Shown: one piece after another, positions 16,772-24,956 of the stretch | Layout of the letters: the number at the start of each line of letters is the position of its first letter | How positions within the stretch are numbered: position 1 is the stretch's first letter | Assembly (NCBI RefSeq): GCF_027922045.1 | Contig: NZ_BSEX01000006.1 | Coordinates: forward strand, 540,120-604,119 | DNA from: Microbacterium terregens | Lineage (GTDB): Bacteria; Pseudomonadota; Alphaproteobacteria; Sphingomonadales; Sphingomonadaceae | Length of the DNA stretch: 64,000 bases | Direction: 5' to 3' | Notes under the pieces: generated by a model | Told to the model about the DNA's origin: nothing | What the model saw: only the letters and a program-made list of their open reading frames with translations | The model's database searches: none | Translations under genes and position numbers: made by a program

Positions 16772-18388
16772 TTAGGTCGCCATACGGAGCAGGGTCTCGA
16801 TCCGGTCCGCTTCCGCAGCCGGCTTGTCGCGCCGGATCCGCGCGATGCGCGGGAACCGCATGGCGAGCCCCGACTTGTGGCGACGCGACGCGTGGATCGA
16901 ATCGAACGCCACCTCCAGCACCAGCGTCTTCTCGACCTCGCGGACGGGGCCGAAGCGCTGGACGGTGTTGGTGCGCACGAACCGGTCGAGCCACTTCAGC
17001 TCCTCGTCGGTGAACCCCGAATAGGCCTTGCCCACGGGTAGCAGCTCACCGCCCTCAGCCGGGTCACCGGTCCAGCAGCCGAAGGTGTAATCCGAATAGA
17101 AGGACGAGCGCTTTCCGTTGCCGCGCTGGGCATACATCATCACGCAGTCGGCGGTGAGGGGATCGCGCTTCCACTTGTACCAGAGACCCACCCGACGCCC
17201 GGCGACATAGGGGCTGTCGCGCCGCTTGAGCATCACACCCTCGATCGCGGCGTCACGCGCCCCCTCGCGGATCGCCTCCAGCGCCGAAAAGTCCGGCGCT
17301 TCGATCAGCCGGGAGACGTCGAACCGTTCCGGATCGAGCCCGGCGGCGAACGGCTCCAGCGCCGCGCGCCGCTCGCTCCACGGAAGCGCCCGCAGGTCAC
17401 GGGAGCCGTCGAACAGGATGTCGTAGAGCCGGACAAAGGCGGGATAGTCGGCCAGCATCCGCTTCGACACCATCTTGCGCCCCAGTCGCTGCTGGAGCGC
17501 ATTGAAGCTGGCCGCGCCCTCCGCCTCGCCCAGCGCATGGCCTTGCGCCTCACCCTTCACCAGCAGTTCGCCGTCTAGCACCCCGGGGGTTGCATAGGCG
17601 GCCGCGACCTCAGGGAAACTGGCGGTAATGTCATCCCCCGCACGACTGTAGAGCCGGGTCTCGCCACCGGCGTGGACCAGCTGCACCCGGATTCCGTCCC
17701 ACTTCCACTCCGCGGCATAATCCGCGAGATCGACGCGGCCGTCCTCCAGTGGGTGCGCGAGCATGAAGGGGCGGAACACCGGCAGGTTGGCGCTGTCGGG
17801 CTGCGGCGCCTGACCCTCGGCCCAGGCGAACAGCGGCGCATAAGGCGGCGCGAGGCCGTGCCATACCTCCTCCACCGCCTCCACATCGAGGCCGAAGGCT
17901 TGCGCGAGCGCCGTCTTCGCGAGCCGCGCCGACACACCTGCACGGAGCCCGCCGGTCGCAAGCTTGAGCAAGGCGAAACGCTCGTCCGAATCGAGTTGGT
18001 CGAGCATCGCGGCGAGGACGGCAGGCGCATCGCTTCGCGACAGGGCGGCGAGCGTATCCACCACCTGCGCCAGCGATAGCGGCTCTGCCTCGCGCGCCGC
18101 AGGGGAGCCGGCAGGTGGCTCGGGCCACAGCAGCGCGACCGTTTCGGCCGTGTCGCCGACGAAGTCGCGGCTCATCCCGAACAGCACCGGGTCCACTCGC
18201 GTTTCGATCATCTGGCGGATGATGGCGGGCTTCACCGCCGGGAGGTCGAGGTCGCCGGTCAGCGCCGCGATCGCCCAGCCCCGGTCCGGGTCCGGCGTGG
18301 TCCGCAGATAATCGCCGATCAGGCGGAGCTTGGCATTGCGCGACCGGGTGTAGATCAACCGGTCGAGCAGGTCGGCGAACGCACGCAT
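16772..18388 (-). CDS. ATP-dependent DNA ligase of the ligase-associated repair set
   Basis: A 538-residue ATP-dependent DNA ligase. After an N-terminal helical DNA-binding domain (1-180) the nucleotidyltransferase core has motif I EWKWDGIRVQ with the adenylated Lys near 229, motif III LDGELLV, motif IV EGVMLKR and motif V WYKWKRD. The OB domain follows (DYTFGCWTG to the end). It is the ligase usually clustered with the pdeM, exonuclease and Lhr-like helicase genes; here it is about 8 kb away, past the lpt and rpoN block. It has no Ku neighbour and no polymerase or phosphoesterase fusion, so it is not a LigD. Confidence 0.92.
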   Translation of the reverse strand: MRAFADLLDRLIYTRSRNAKLRLIGDYLRTTPDPDRGWAIAALTGDLDLPAVKPAIIRQMIETRVDPVLFGMSRDFVGDTAETVALLWPEPPAGSPAAREAEPLSLAQVVDTLAALSRSDAPAVLAAMLDQLDSDERFALLKLATGGLRAGVSARLAKTALAQAFGLDVEAVEEVWHGLAPPYAPLFAWAEGQAPQPDSANLPVFRPFMLAHPLEDGRVDLADYAAEWKWDGIRVQLVHAGGETRLYSRAGDDITASFPEVAAAYATPGVLDGELLVKGEAQGHALGEAEGAASFNALQQRLGRKMVSKRMLADYPAFVRLYDILFDGSRDLRALPWSERRAALEPFAAGLDPERFDVSRLIEAPDFSALEAIREGARDAAIEGVMLKRRDSPYVAGRRVGLWYKWKRDPLTADCVMMYAQRGNGKRSSFYSDYTFGCWTGDPAEGGELLPVGKAYSGFTDEELKWLDRFVRTNTVQRFGPVREVEKTLVLEVAFDSIHASRRHKSGLAMRFPRIARIRRDKPAAEADRIETLLRMAT

Positions 18389-18429
18389 GCCCGATCAACC
18401 CGCCGGCGGTACGCTTGGTTGCGTGGCCC

Positions 18430-18933
18430 TCAGCGGACCCGCCGATAGCGGAACGGCACATCGCGCGCCGGTGCGCCGTCCTCGGCGATCCGCACCCATA
18501 CGGTGAGTGCGTCCGGCCCCTCGCGCACCAGCGTCAGCCCGTCGAAGAAGAAGCGGTCGCCCTCCACGGCGATCAGCGGGAACTCCACCGCCTTGCCGCC
18601 CTTGGCATCTTCCCACCCGGTCAGATCGGCATTGAAGTGGCGGAGTCGATAAACCAGCGATCGGCCACGCGGCACGATCTGCAGCAGCTCATAGAAGAGC
18701 ACCCCGCCCTTGCCGTCTTCCTGCAGGAAGTGGCCGGCGATGCCACCGGCCTGCGGCGCCGAGTAGACCTCGGTCGCCGGCCCCCCATAGCCCTCGCCAT
18801 GCCACTGCCCGGCTAGCCAGGAGAGGTCTGCGATCTGCGCCTGCGGCGGCGGAGCGCCAGGAGTAGCGGTTCGCGTCTGCGACTCGCCGGCGAGTGCCAG
18901 CAGCAGCCCAGCAACCATGCCCGTCAGCGCCAC
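18430..18933 (-). CDS. DUF6265-like exported protein
   Basis: A 167-residue protein with a signal peptide (VALTGMVAGLLLALAGES). The mature part matches the DUF6265 pattern: ADLSWLAGQWHGEG, a Glu-containing strand, GGIAGHFLQEDGKGG, FYELLQI and a final beta-rich part, a lipocalin-like barrel of unknown function. A GTG start at 18933 has GGGGAGAG at the right distance; the ATG at 18918 would be too far from it. It follows a DUF1328 and a dps gene on the same strand. Confidence 0.75.
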   Translation of the reverse strand: MALTGMVAGLLLALAGESQTRTATPGAPPPQAQIADLSWLAGQWHGEGYGGPATEVYSAPQAGGIAGHFLQEDGKGGVLFYELLQIVPRGRSLVYRLRHFNADLTGWEDAKGGKAVEFPLIAVEGDRFFFDGLTLVREGPDALTVWVRIAEDGAPARDVPFRYRRVR

Positions 18934-18985
18934 AGCGACTCTCCCCGCCAGCCCAGCCGACGGGGAGGATAATCGGGCCGGAAAG

Positions 18986-19171
18986 CTAGTCTATCGCTTT
19001 CTTGATGCCGCGACCGGCGAGCAGGCCCAGCACGAGCAGCACGACGAAGATCGCCACGGCGATGAAGAACAGGATCTTGGCGATATCGACGAACGCGCCG
19101 CCGATCCCACCAAAGCCGAGCACCCCGAGCACCAGTCCCGCGATCAGAAAGATGATGGCCCAACGCAGCAT
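18986..19171 (-). CDS. DUF1328 small membrane protein
   Basis: A 61-residue protein of two transmembrane helices (about residues 1-20 and 30-52) with glycine-rich turn [17 protein letters not shown], the DUF1328 (YtjA-type) pattern. GGAGGAA lies eight bases upstream of ATG 19171. Such proteins are often stress-induced and inner-membrane, but no role is established. It sits 74 bases after dps. Confidence 0.9.
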   Translation of the reverse strand: MLRWAIIFLIAGLVLGVLGFGGIGGAFVDIAKILFFIAVAIFVVLLVLGLLAGRGIKKAID

Positions 19172-19245
19172 GGCAGTTCCTCCATTAGCTTCGCAGGTCA
19201 ATCGAGCGGGGCAGCCGATCGTTCCATCGGCCGCCCCGAACGTGC

Positions 19246-19743
19246 TCAGCTCCTGCGGCCGGCTTCGAACAGGAACCAGGCGCGCTCCTCGGCCTGGTCG
19301 ATCCACTCGTCGGCCAGGCTGCTCGTGGCGGTATCGCCCGCGGTCTCGGCAGCTTCGCGCGCCGCACGCATCGATTCGACCAGCTTCAGATTGTCATCGC
19401 GCAGGATCGTCAGCATCTCGCCGGGCGCTACGAAGTCACGGTCGTCATCGCTGAGCTGCTGGCGGCGCGCGATGTCCCCGATCGAGCGCAGGGTGGTGCC
19501 GCCCGTCTTGCGCACCCGCTCTGCAATGACGTCGGTGATGGCAAGGATCTGCGCGGCCTGGTCGTCGAGCATCAGGTGATAGTCGCGGAAATGCGGGCCC
19601 GAGACGTGCCAGTGGAAGTTCTTGGTCTTCAGATACAGCGCGAAACAGTCCGCAAGCGTACCGTTCAGCGCGTCCGCAACGGAGCGGACCTTGTTGCTGT
19701 TCAGGTCGGTCGGCGTGTCGAGCGCCGGGTTGGTGTCGGCCAT
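19246..19743 (-). CDS. dps: Dps-family ferritin-like DNA protection protein
   Basis: A 165-residue four-helix protein. The ferroxidase ligands are in [22 protein letters not shown] (split here as [10 protein letters not shown] and DYHLMLDDQ) and the matching helix [10 protein letters not shown]. Dps dodecamers oxidise and store iron and shield DNA in stationary or oxidative stress. The ATG at 19743 has GGAGAA upstream. It is in a row of small stress or envelope genes on this strand. Confidence 0.93.
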   Translation of the reverse strand: MADTNPALDTPTDLNSNKVRSVADALNGTLADCFALYLKTKNFHWHVSGPHFRDYHLMLDDQAAQILAITDVIAERVRKTGGTTLRSIGDIARRQQLSDDDRDFVAPGEMLTILRDDNLKLVESMRAAREAAETAGDTATSSLADEWIDQAEERAWFLFEAGRRS

Positions 19744-19826
19744 GGGGTTCTCCGGATGATGATTCGCGAGGGAAACGAACTTTGCCCCGAATCGCTCCCG
19801 TTCAAGGGCAAAGGCAAAGAGCTTCT

Positions 19827-20393
19827 CTAGCCAAGGCGCAACGCGCGCACGGCGAGCACCGCGCCGGTCACCACCAGCAGCGCCGATACCCCGAGGCCGG
19901 CGGCCCGCCGCCCCGGCCAGCGGCACCAGGCACGCTCTCCGACCGTCGCCGCGATCGCGCCGACCGCGACCGCCGCGACCGTGCTCCCGATCGCCGCCAG
20001 CACGGGGCTCCCGCTCCAGGCGGCGACGGCAAGAGCCAGAAACTGGCTGCGGTCCCCGAACGCGAGGATGAAGATCCCCAGGAATGCGGTTGCGACGCTT
20101 CCGATGCGCCAGTTCGTCAGTCGATCGGCGAGCTTCGTCCGGGCCAGACCGCCCGCACCTGCGAACACCAGGGCAAGGGCGAGGAGCAGCGCCCGGGCGT
20201 TGGGGCTCATTCCCGGCGCGATCAGCGCACCTCCGGCCGCTGCCGCGAGGAACCCGGCCACATGGGCGAGGAACAGTCCGGCGGTTACGCCCGCCCTCCC
20301 AAAGCGGTCCGCGAGCACGGCCGCAAGGCGTGCGGGCGGATCGAAGACCTGCGCGAGCAGCACCGCGACAAGGGCAGGAACCAGTGTCTCCAT
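19827..20393 (-). CDS. UPF0016/TMEM165-like membrane protein with a degenerate first motif
   Basis: A 188-residue six-helix membrane protein. The second half keeps FGDRSQF, matching the E-x-G-D-K/R-T/S motif of the GDT1/TMEM165 cation exchangers (UPF0016). The first repeat, where this motif should occur again, reads AQVFDPPAR and has lost the Gly-Asp pair. Family members move manganese or calcium; this copy may have changed selectivity or function. It starts 14 bases after a 103-residue unknown protein, so the two are probably co-transcribed. Assignment by motif and topology. Confidence 0.65.
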   Translation of the reverse strand: METLVPALVAVLLAQVFDPPARLAAVLADRFGRAGVTAGLFLAHVAGFLAAAAGGALIAPGMSPNARALLLALALVFAGAGGLARTKLADRLTNWRIGSVATAFLGIFILAFGDRSQFLALAVAAWSGSPVLAAIGSTVAAVAVGAIAATVGERAWCRWPGRRAAGLGVSALLVVTGAVLAVRALRLG

Positions 20394-20407
20394 CCGCAGC
20401 CCGGCGC

Positions 20408-20719
20408 TCAGCCGGCGAGGCGCACCGAACAGGCGGCGGCGTAGACCGAGCTCGAGTCGCCCGGCTCCCGCTGCGCCAGTGCGTCCTCGAGGATGACGAC
20501 GAGCCCCTGCAGCAACGCACCGCGCTCGCCGCGCGCCAGCGCCGAGTCGATCGCCCGGATCACCGGCGCCGCCCCGACGAGCCCCTGCGCGGCCGCCAGG
20601 CGTCGGATACCCTCGACCTCTGCCGCCAGGTGCCGCACCGGCCCGCGGCCGCTGGCGCGGCGCAACGCGGCAAGACCGCTTTCGAACTCCACGGGGGCGC
20701 CTACAACTGCCTCGATCAT
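20408..20719 (-). CDS. Hypothetical 103-residue protein
   Basis: An Ala-rich, mostly helical soluble protein with a start at ATG 20719 and AAGGAGAGG upstream. The sequence VRHLAAEVEGIRRLAAAQGLVGAAPVIRAIDSAL suggests a bundle of amphipathic helices. No signal peptide, membrane helix or Cys cluster apart from one Cys near the end. I do not recognise the family. It is the first gene of a probable pair with the UPF0016-like gene. Confidence 0.6.
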   Translation of the reverse strand: MIEAVVGAPVEFESGLAALRRASGRGPVRHLAAEVEGIRRLAAAQGLVGAAPVIRAIDSALARGERGALLQGLVVILEDALAQREPGDSSSVYAAACSVRLAG

Positions 20720-20818
20720 CGCTTGGGCCCTCTCCTTGGCTTGCCGCGGGATGGTGCCATCCTCACGTGAAGGAACGATGAAACAGCAAGGGTGGAGCAG
20801 GCAAGCAGCGTGTTTGCC

Positions 20819-20847
20819 TTGACAACCGCGGGCAGGTGACGCATGCG
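20819..20847 (+). promoter_or_regulatory. Candidate rpmG promoter
   Basis: TTGACA at 20819-20824 is a perfect -35 box. CATGCG at 20842-20847 lies at a 17-base spacing but is a poor -10. A leader of about 85 bases would follow. The call rests on the -35 and the position before rpmG. Confidence 0.45.
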
Positions 20848-20935
20848 GCCCAGCCTGTGGGCGGCCGCGATTTGCGCGCGCCGCTTTTTGTTTTTCAACG
20901 CTGTCCGGTACCGCGAACCGAAGGATTTCAGGGTC

Positions 20936-21103
20936 ATGGCAAAGCCGACCACCGTCAAGATCAAGCTCGTCAGCACGGCCGACACCGGCTTCTTCTACGT
21001 CACGAAGAAGAACCCGCGTACGCAGACCGAGAAGTTCAGCTTCCGCAAGTACGACCCGATCGTGCGCAAGCACGTCGAGTTCAAGGAAGCCAAGATCAAG
21101 TAA
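20936..21103 (+). CDS. rpmG: 50S ribosomal protein L33
   Basis: A 55-residue basic protein beginning [20 protein letters not shown] and ending in FKEAKIK, the alphaproteobacterial L33 pattern. It has no Cys, so it is the zinc-independent form. Starts in the same frame occur further upstream (20843), but the ATG at 20936 gives the standard length. Confidence 0.97.
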   Translation: MAKPTTVKIKLVSTADTGFFYVTKKNPRTQTEKFSFRKYDPIVRKHVEFKEAKIK

Positions 21104-21134
21104 TCGGTTGCCGCTCCGCTGGCGCGGAGCGGTC

Positions 21135-21539
21135 TCAGCCGGCCAGCGCCGCGTCCGCCGATTCGTCGGCCTGACGCGGCAGCAGCGCCCGCACCTCCCC
21201 GACGAAGCGCACCACCGAAATCGGCTTGGTGACATAAGCGTTCGCGCCCGCCGCGCGGATACGCTCTTCGTCCTCGCGCCCCACGTAGGCGGTCACCGCC
21301 ATGATCGGGATGTTGCGCAGCTTCGCATCCAGCTTCAGGCGCCCGATCAGCTCCAGGCCCGTCATGTGCGGCAACTGGATGTCAGTGATGATCAGGTCGG
21401 GCGCGAACGCGCGCGCGCGCGCCACCGCTTCACGCCCGTCGCGCACCGGCTCAGTCACGAACCCGTGCGCCCGCAGCAGGTCGCAAAACAGCTTCAGATT
21501 GAGTTCGTTGTCCTCGACAACGAGTACCCTTTTTGTCAC
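21135..21539 (-). CDS. divK: Single-domain response regulator, DivK-like
   Basis: A 134-residue receiver domain with no output domain. Acidic pair VEDN, phospho-acceptor Asp in DLIITDIQLP, Thr in AVTAYV and Lys in VTKPI are all present. DivK controls cell-cycle kinases DivJ/PleC in alphaproteobacteria; the DUF3572 gene next door is a common companion. I chose GTG 21539, giving VTKRVLVVEDNELN; there is no strong ribosome site. The longer open frame to 21596 lacks family-like sequence. Confidence 0.85.
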   Translation of the reverse strand: MTKRVLVVEDNELNLKLFCDLLRAHGFVTEPVRDGREAVARARAFAPDLIITDIQLPHMTGLELIGRLKLDAKLRNIPIMAVTAYVGREDEERIRAAGANAYVTKPISVVRFVGEVRALLPRQADESADAALAG

Positions 21540-21577
21540 GTCCAAGACCCGATTGTTGATCCCCGAGGTACTACGGC

Positions 21578-21853
21578 ATGGCGCCCCATGAGACAAACGC
21601 CGAAGCGGCGGCGACGCTGTCGCTCGGCGCGCTGAGCTGGGTGCTGGCCGATCCGGAGCGGGCGCGTCGCTTCTTGGACGTGACGGGGATCACGCCGGAG
21701 GTCCTGCGGGCGCGGGCCAACACCCCTGCCTTTCTGGCGGCGGTGATCGGCTATCTCGAGAATCACGAACCCGACCTGATCGCCTGTGCCGAGAGCTTGC
21801 AGGTGGGGCCTGAGGAACTGACCCGCGCGAGGCGCGTGCTGGAGCGACCATGA
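21578..21853 (+). CDS. DUF3572 protein
   Basis: A 91-residue helical protein: LSLGALSWVLADPERARRFLDVTGITP and LAAVIGYLENHEPDLIACAESL are the DUF3572 pattern. It is divergent from divK, with only 38 bases between the two starts, and overlaps the HAD gene by four bases (ATGA). Function unknown. Confidence 0.88.
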   Translation: MAPHETNAEAAATLSLGALSWVLADPERARRFLDVTGITPEVLRARANTPAFLAAVIGYLENHEPDLIACAESLQVGPEELTRARRVLERP

Positions 21854-22476
21854 AGCCATTGCTGATCTGCGACTGCGACGAAGTGCTGCTCCACATGGTG
21901 CGTCACTTCCGGGACTGGCTCGACACCGACCACGACATCGACCTGCAGCTGGCGGAGGGCAGCTTCGAAAAGGCGATGCGCCACCGCGCGGACGGCGAAC
22001 TCGTCACGCGGGAGCGGATGTGGTCGCTGATCGACGGCTTCTTCCCGGCCGAGATGGACCGCCAGACGCTGGTGCCGCACGCTGCGGAGGCGCTGGAGGC
22101 GCTTGGGCAGCGCGCGGAGATCGTCATCCTCACCAACCTGCGCGATCATTGCCGCGAGTCGCGGATCACCCAGCTCTCCACCCATGGCATCGTCCACCGC
22201 GTCGAATGCAACCAGGGCCCAAAGGGCGAGCCGGTCGCGCGACTGGTGGCGGAGCACGGCGGCCCGGTCACGGTCTTCGTCGACGACCTGCCGACGCACC
22301 ATGATTCGGTCGCACAGCATGCCCCGGGCGTCCACCGGCTGCACATGGTGTCGGAGCCCAGCCTTGCGCCGCATGTGCCCCCTGCCCCGGCTGCACACGC
22401 GCGAATCGACGACTGGCGGGACGCCGCGGCATGGATCGCGGCACGCTTCGACGCGGGATCGCCGGCGGAGGCTTGA
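21850..22476 (+). CDS. HAD-family hydrolase
   Basis: A 208-residue haloacid dehalogenase-like protein. Motif I is CDCDEVLL (nucleophile Asp and acid Asp), motif II ILTNLRDH, motif III Lys in NQGPKGEPV, and motif IV FVDDLPTHHDS. The four-base overlap with the DUF3572 gene points to coupled translation. Substrate not predictable; probably a small phosphorylated molecule. Confidence 0.85.
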   Translation: MKPLLICDCDEVLLHMVRHFRDWLDTDHDIDLQLAEGSFEKAMRHRADGELVTRERMWSLIDGFFPAEMDRQTLVPHAAEALEALGQRAEIVILTNLRDHCRESRITQLSTHGIVHRVECNQGPKGEPVARLVAEHGGPVTVFVDDLPTHHDSVAQHAPGVHRLHMVSEPSLAPHVPPAPAAHARIDDWRDAAAWIAARFDAGSPAEA

Positions 22477-22496
22477 CCCCCGCCCGGCCCCGCGGG

Positions 22497-22970
22497 ATGA
22501 CCCACGCCATGGCAACCGACATCCCCGCGAAGCTGGCCGAACTCGGCCTCACCCTCCCCGAAGCGGCCGCGCCCGTCGCCGCCTATGTGCCGGCGGTCGA
22601 GGCCGGCGGGCTACTCCACATCTCCGGGCAGTTGCCGTTCCTGGACGGCGCGCTGATGACCGGTCGGCTCGGTGAGGACCGGGACCTCGACTATGGTGTC
22701 GAGGCGGCGCGGCGCTGCGCCCTGATGCTGCTGGCGCAGGCCGAAAAGGCGCTGGGCAGCCTCGATCGCGTTTCGCGGGTGGTGAAGCTCGGCGTGTTCG
22801 TGAACAGCGCGGGCAGCTTCACGGACCAGCCGAAGGTCGCCAATGGCGCCTCCGAGTTGATGGTCGCGGTGTTCGGCGAGGCCGGCAAGCACGCGCGCAG
22901 TGCGGTCGGTGTCCCGGTGCTTCCGCTCGGTGCAGTCGTGGAAGTGGACGCGATCCTGGAAGTACGCTGA
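22497..22970 (+). CDS. RidA/YjgF-family protein
   Basis: A 157-residue protein of the RidA superfamily, the larger YjgF_endoribonuclease-like subgroup: AGGLLHISGQLPFLDG, then GSLDRVSRVVKLGVFVNS and the C-terminal ARSAVGVPVLPLGAVVEVDAILEV with the active-site Arg position. RidA proteins deaminate reactive enamines and imines. Two ATG codons fit, at 22497 and 22509; neither has a strong ribosome site. It probably continues the HAD operon (20-base gap). Confidence 0.88.
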   Translation: MTHAMATDIPAKLAELGLTLPEAAAPVAAYVPAVEAGGLLHISGQLPFLDGALMTGRLGEDRDLDYGVEAARRCALMLLAQAEKALGSLDRVSRVVKLGVFVNSAGSFTDQPKVANGASELMVAVFGEAGKHARSAVGVPVLPLGAVVEVDAILEVR

Positions 22971-23036
22971 TCGCCGTCTGTTGCTGCAACGCAACATTCC
23001 GATCCCAAAAAGCGACATCGACGAAACAAGCGTTGT

Positions 23037-23095
23037 GTCCGCACCCGCTGATCGGCACCTTCGTGTCGCGTCACAGGGGGTGCGGACGACACCCC
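23037..23095 (+). promoter_or_regulatory. Two overlapping inverted repeats in the porin leader
   Basis: GTCCGCACCC at 23037-23046 is fully complementary to GGGTGCGGAC at 23078-23087. The second arm also belongs to another hairpin, GGGGTG (23077-23082) with CACCCC (23090-23095). The two structures cannot form together. They lie 44 bases before the porin start. Confidence 0.5.
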
Positions 23096-23138
23096 AGGAC
23101 GCAAGCAGGAGGAGAACCATCACCTCAAGGGGGTCACG

Positions 23139-23951
23139 ATGCGCTTCTCCAACATACTTGTTTCGATCTTCGCCGCTGTCGGCAGCATCGCGCCTGCCTG
23201 GGCGCAGGAAACCGACCCTCCCCAGCCGATCACGGTCAGCGGCAGCGCCAGCGTCGCGTCCGACTATCGCTTCCGCGGTGTGTCGCAGAGCGACAAGGAA
23301 GTCGCGCTCCAGGGCGGCATCACCATCGCGCATGAGAGCGGGTTCTACATCGCCACCTGGGGCTCCAACCTTGCGGGCTGGGGCACGTTTGGCGGGGCCA
23401 ATATCGAGCTGGACCTGGTCGCCGGCTATAAGGGAGAGGTCGGCAACGCGGCCTATGACGTGGGCGTCACCTGGTACACCTACCCCGGCGGCGCGGACGA
23501 GACCGACGTGGTCGAGCTCTATGGCAAGGTCTCCGGCACCGCCGGCCCGGCGAACCTGACGGCGGGCGTCTTCTACGCACCCAAGCAGACTTCGCTCGGC
23601 AACTTCATGGCGCATCCCGACGCCGATCGCGACGACAACCTCTACCTGTCCGGCGACGGGACCGTTGGCATTCCCAACACGCCGCTGACGGCAAAGGCGC
23701 ACATCGGCTATTCAAACGGAAACCCGGGCCTGGGCCCGAACGGCACCAGCCTGTCGCCGACGGGCGAGTATTTCGACTGGCTGCTCGGGGTGGACGCCAC
23801 TTGGAACCAGCTGACGCTGGGGGTCGCCTATGTCGACACCGACATCACCCGGCGCGAGTCGGCGTATCTGGGCTCCGGTTTTTCCAAGACCAAGGACGGC
23901 AGCCCGATTGCCGCAAGCACCGTGGTGGTTTCGCTGACCGCTGCTTTCTGA
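23139..23951 (+). CDS. TorF-family outer-membrane porin
   Basis: A 270-residue protein with signal peptide (cleaved after APAWA) and a mature beta-barrel that starts ITVSGSASVASDYRFRGVSQSD, the signature of the TorF putative porin family. Aromatic, Gly-rich strands alternate to the C-terminal Phe, as required for outer membrane insertion. A strong terminator follows and a structured leader precedes it, so it is monocistronic. The solute carried is not known. Confidence 0.88.
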   Translation: MRFSNILVSIFAAVGSIAPAWAQETDPPQPITVSGSASVASDYRFRGVSQSDKEVALQGGITIAHESGFYIATWGSNLAGWGTFGGANIELDLVAGYKGEVGNAAYDVGVTWYTYPGGADETDVVELYGKVSGTAGPANLTAGVFYAPKQTSLGNFMAHPDADRDDNLYLSGDGTVGIPNTPLTAKAHIGYSNGNPGLGPNGTSLSPTGEYFDWLLGVDATWNQLTLGVAYVDTDITRRESAYLGSGFSKTKDGSPIAASTVVVSLTAAF

Positions 23952-23986
23952 CGGCCGCCCGCCTGATCCGGGGCGGGCCCAACAAA

Positions 23987-24017
23987 GAAGGGCCGCGACT
24001 CACGTCGCGGCCCTTTC
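23987..24017 (+). terminator. Terminator after the porin gene
   Basis: AAGGGCCGCGAC pairs with GTCGCGGCCCTTT across a short TCA loop, with a T-rich end on the plus strand and an A-rich stretch before it, so it may act in both directions between the porin and the DUF3035 gene. Confidence 0.88.
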
Positions 24018-24040
24018 TGGTACCAGCTGTGACCCGGCGA

Positions 24041-24448
24041 TCAGGGCGTGGTGCGCGCTGCCTGGCCGTCACCTTCCGGTGCCGCGATGATGTCCTGGGT
24101 GGTCGAGCCCTTGTCCACCACGGCGGTGTCGGGATCGGCCAGGCCGGAACGGATGCCGGCATCGGCCGCGTCGTTGCCGCCTGCCTGGGTCAGGGCCGCG
24201 CGCTCGCTTGCGCTACGCTGCGCCTGACCGCCGAACATCGCCTGCAGCGCCTGGGTCGAGGCGCCGACTTCCTGCGGACGGGGCGCGCCCGGCTGCGGCG
24301 GCACCAGTGCATAGTCGGGCGGGATCACCAGCGGCGCCTGACGCGCTACGGCGAACTCGTCCGGACGGGCGCGGTTGAGCCCCGACGAGCCGCAGCCCGC
24401 GAGAGCAAGGGCGAGCGCGACGCTCGCGGCGGCATGGAGTTTACGCAT
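24041..24448 (-). CDS. DUF3035 lipoprotein (BamF-like)
   Basis: A 135-residue lipoprotein: MRKLHAAASVALALALAGC with Cys19 as the lipidation site. RPDEFAVARQAPLVIPPDYALVPPQPGAPRPQE is the DUF3035 core, linked in alphaproteobacteria to the Bam outer-membrane assembly complex (BamF in Caulobacter). It overlaps the end of lspA by eight bases; LspA would process this very lipoprotein. Confidence 0.88.
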   Translation of the reverse strand: MRKLHAAASVALALALAGCGSSGLNRARPDEFAVARQAPLVIPPDYALVPPQPGAPRPQEVGASTQALQAMFGGQAQRSASERAALTQAGGNDAADAGIRSGLADPDTAVVDKGSTTQDIIAAPEGDGQAARTTP

Positions 24449-24956
24449 TTACCTTCTCCCCAGCGGGCGTTTCGGCGGGCTTGTCGCGCACCAGCACCGC
24501 GCGGACAAGCAGGATCAGCACGCCGATGGTGATGGCGGCATCGGCGACGTTGAAGATCAGGAACGGGCGCCACGTCCCGAAGTGCAGGTCGAGGAAGTCG
24601 ACGACATAGCCGAAGCGCACCCGGTCCAGGATGTTGCCGAGCGCACCGCCCAGCACCAGGCCCAGCGCGAACAGGTCCGGCCGGCTCTTCTCGCGCAGCA
24701 TCCACCAGGCGACACCGCTCGCGATCGCGGCGGTCAGCAGCACCAGCAGCCAGCGCATCACGCTGCTGTCGGCGGGCAACAGGCCCAGCGACACGCCGAC
24801 GTTCGGCACGAAGCGCAGGTCGAAGATCGGCAGCAGGATGCGTTCGTCGCCCGGCCGGGACACGCCCAGAGGACCGGTGACGACGAACTTCACCGCCTGG
24901 TCGACGATGAAGATCAGCCCTGCGAGCAGGAAGCCGTGAAGGCGGGTGCGTTGCAT
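24441..24956 (-). CDS. lspA: Lipoprotein signal peptidase LspA
   Basis: A 171-residue inner-membrane aspartic protease that cleaves prolipoprotein leaders. Four transmembrane helices; catalytic Asp in NILDRVRFGYVVDF and in FNVADAAI. It starts at ATG 24956, whose A is shared with the ileS stop (ATGA overlap), the classic ileS-lspA coupling. A GGA stretch inside ileS serves as ribosome site. Cells need it to mature the DUF3035 protein encoded next. Confidence 0.95.
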   Translation of the reverse strand: MQRTRLHGFLLAGLIFIVDQAVKFVVTGPLGVSRPGDERILLPIFDLRFVPNVGVSLGLLPADSSVMRWLLVLLTAAIASGVAWWMLREKSRPDLFALGLVLGGALGNILDRVRFGYVVDFLDLHFGTWRPFLIFNVADAAITIGVLILLVRAVLVRDKPAETPAGEKVNA

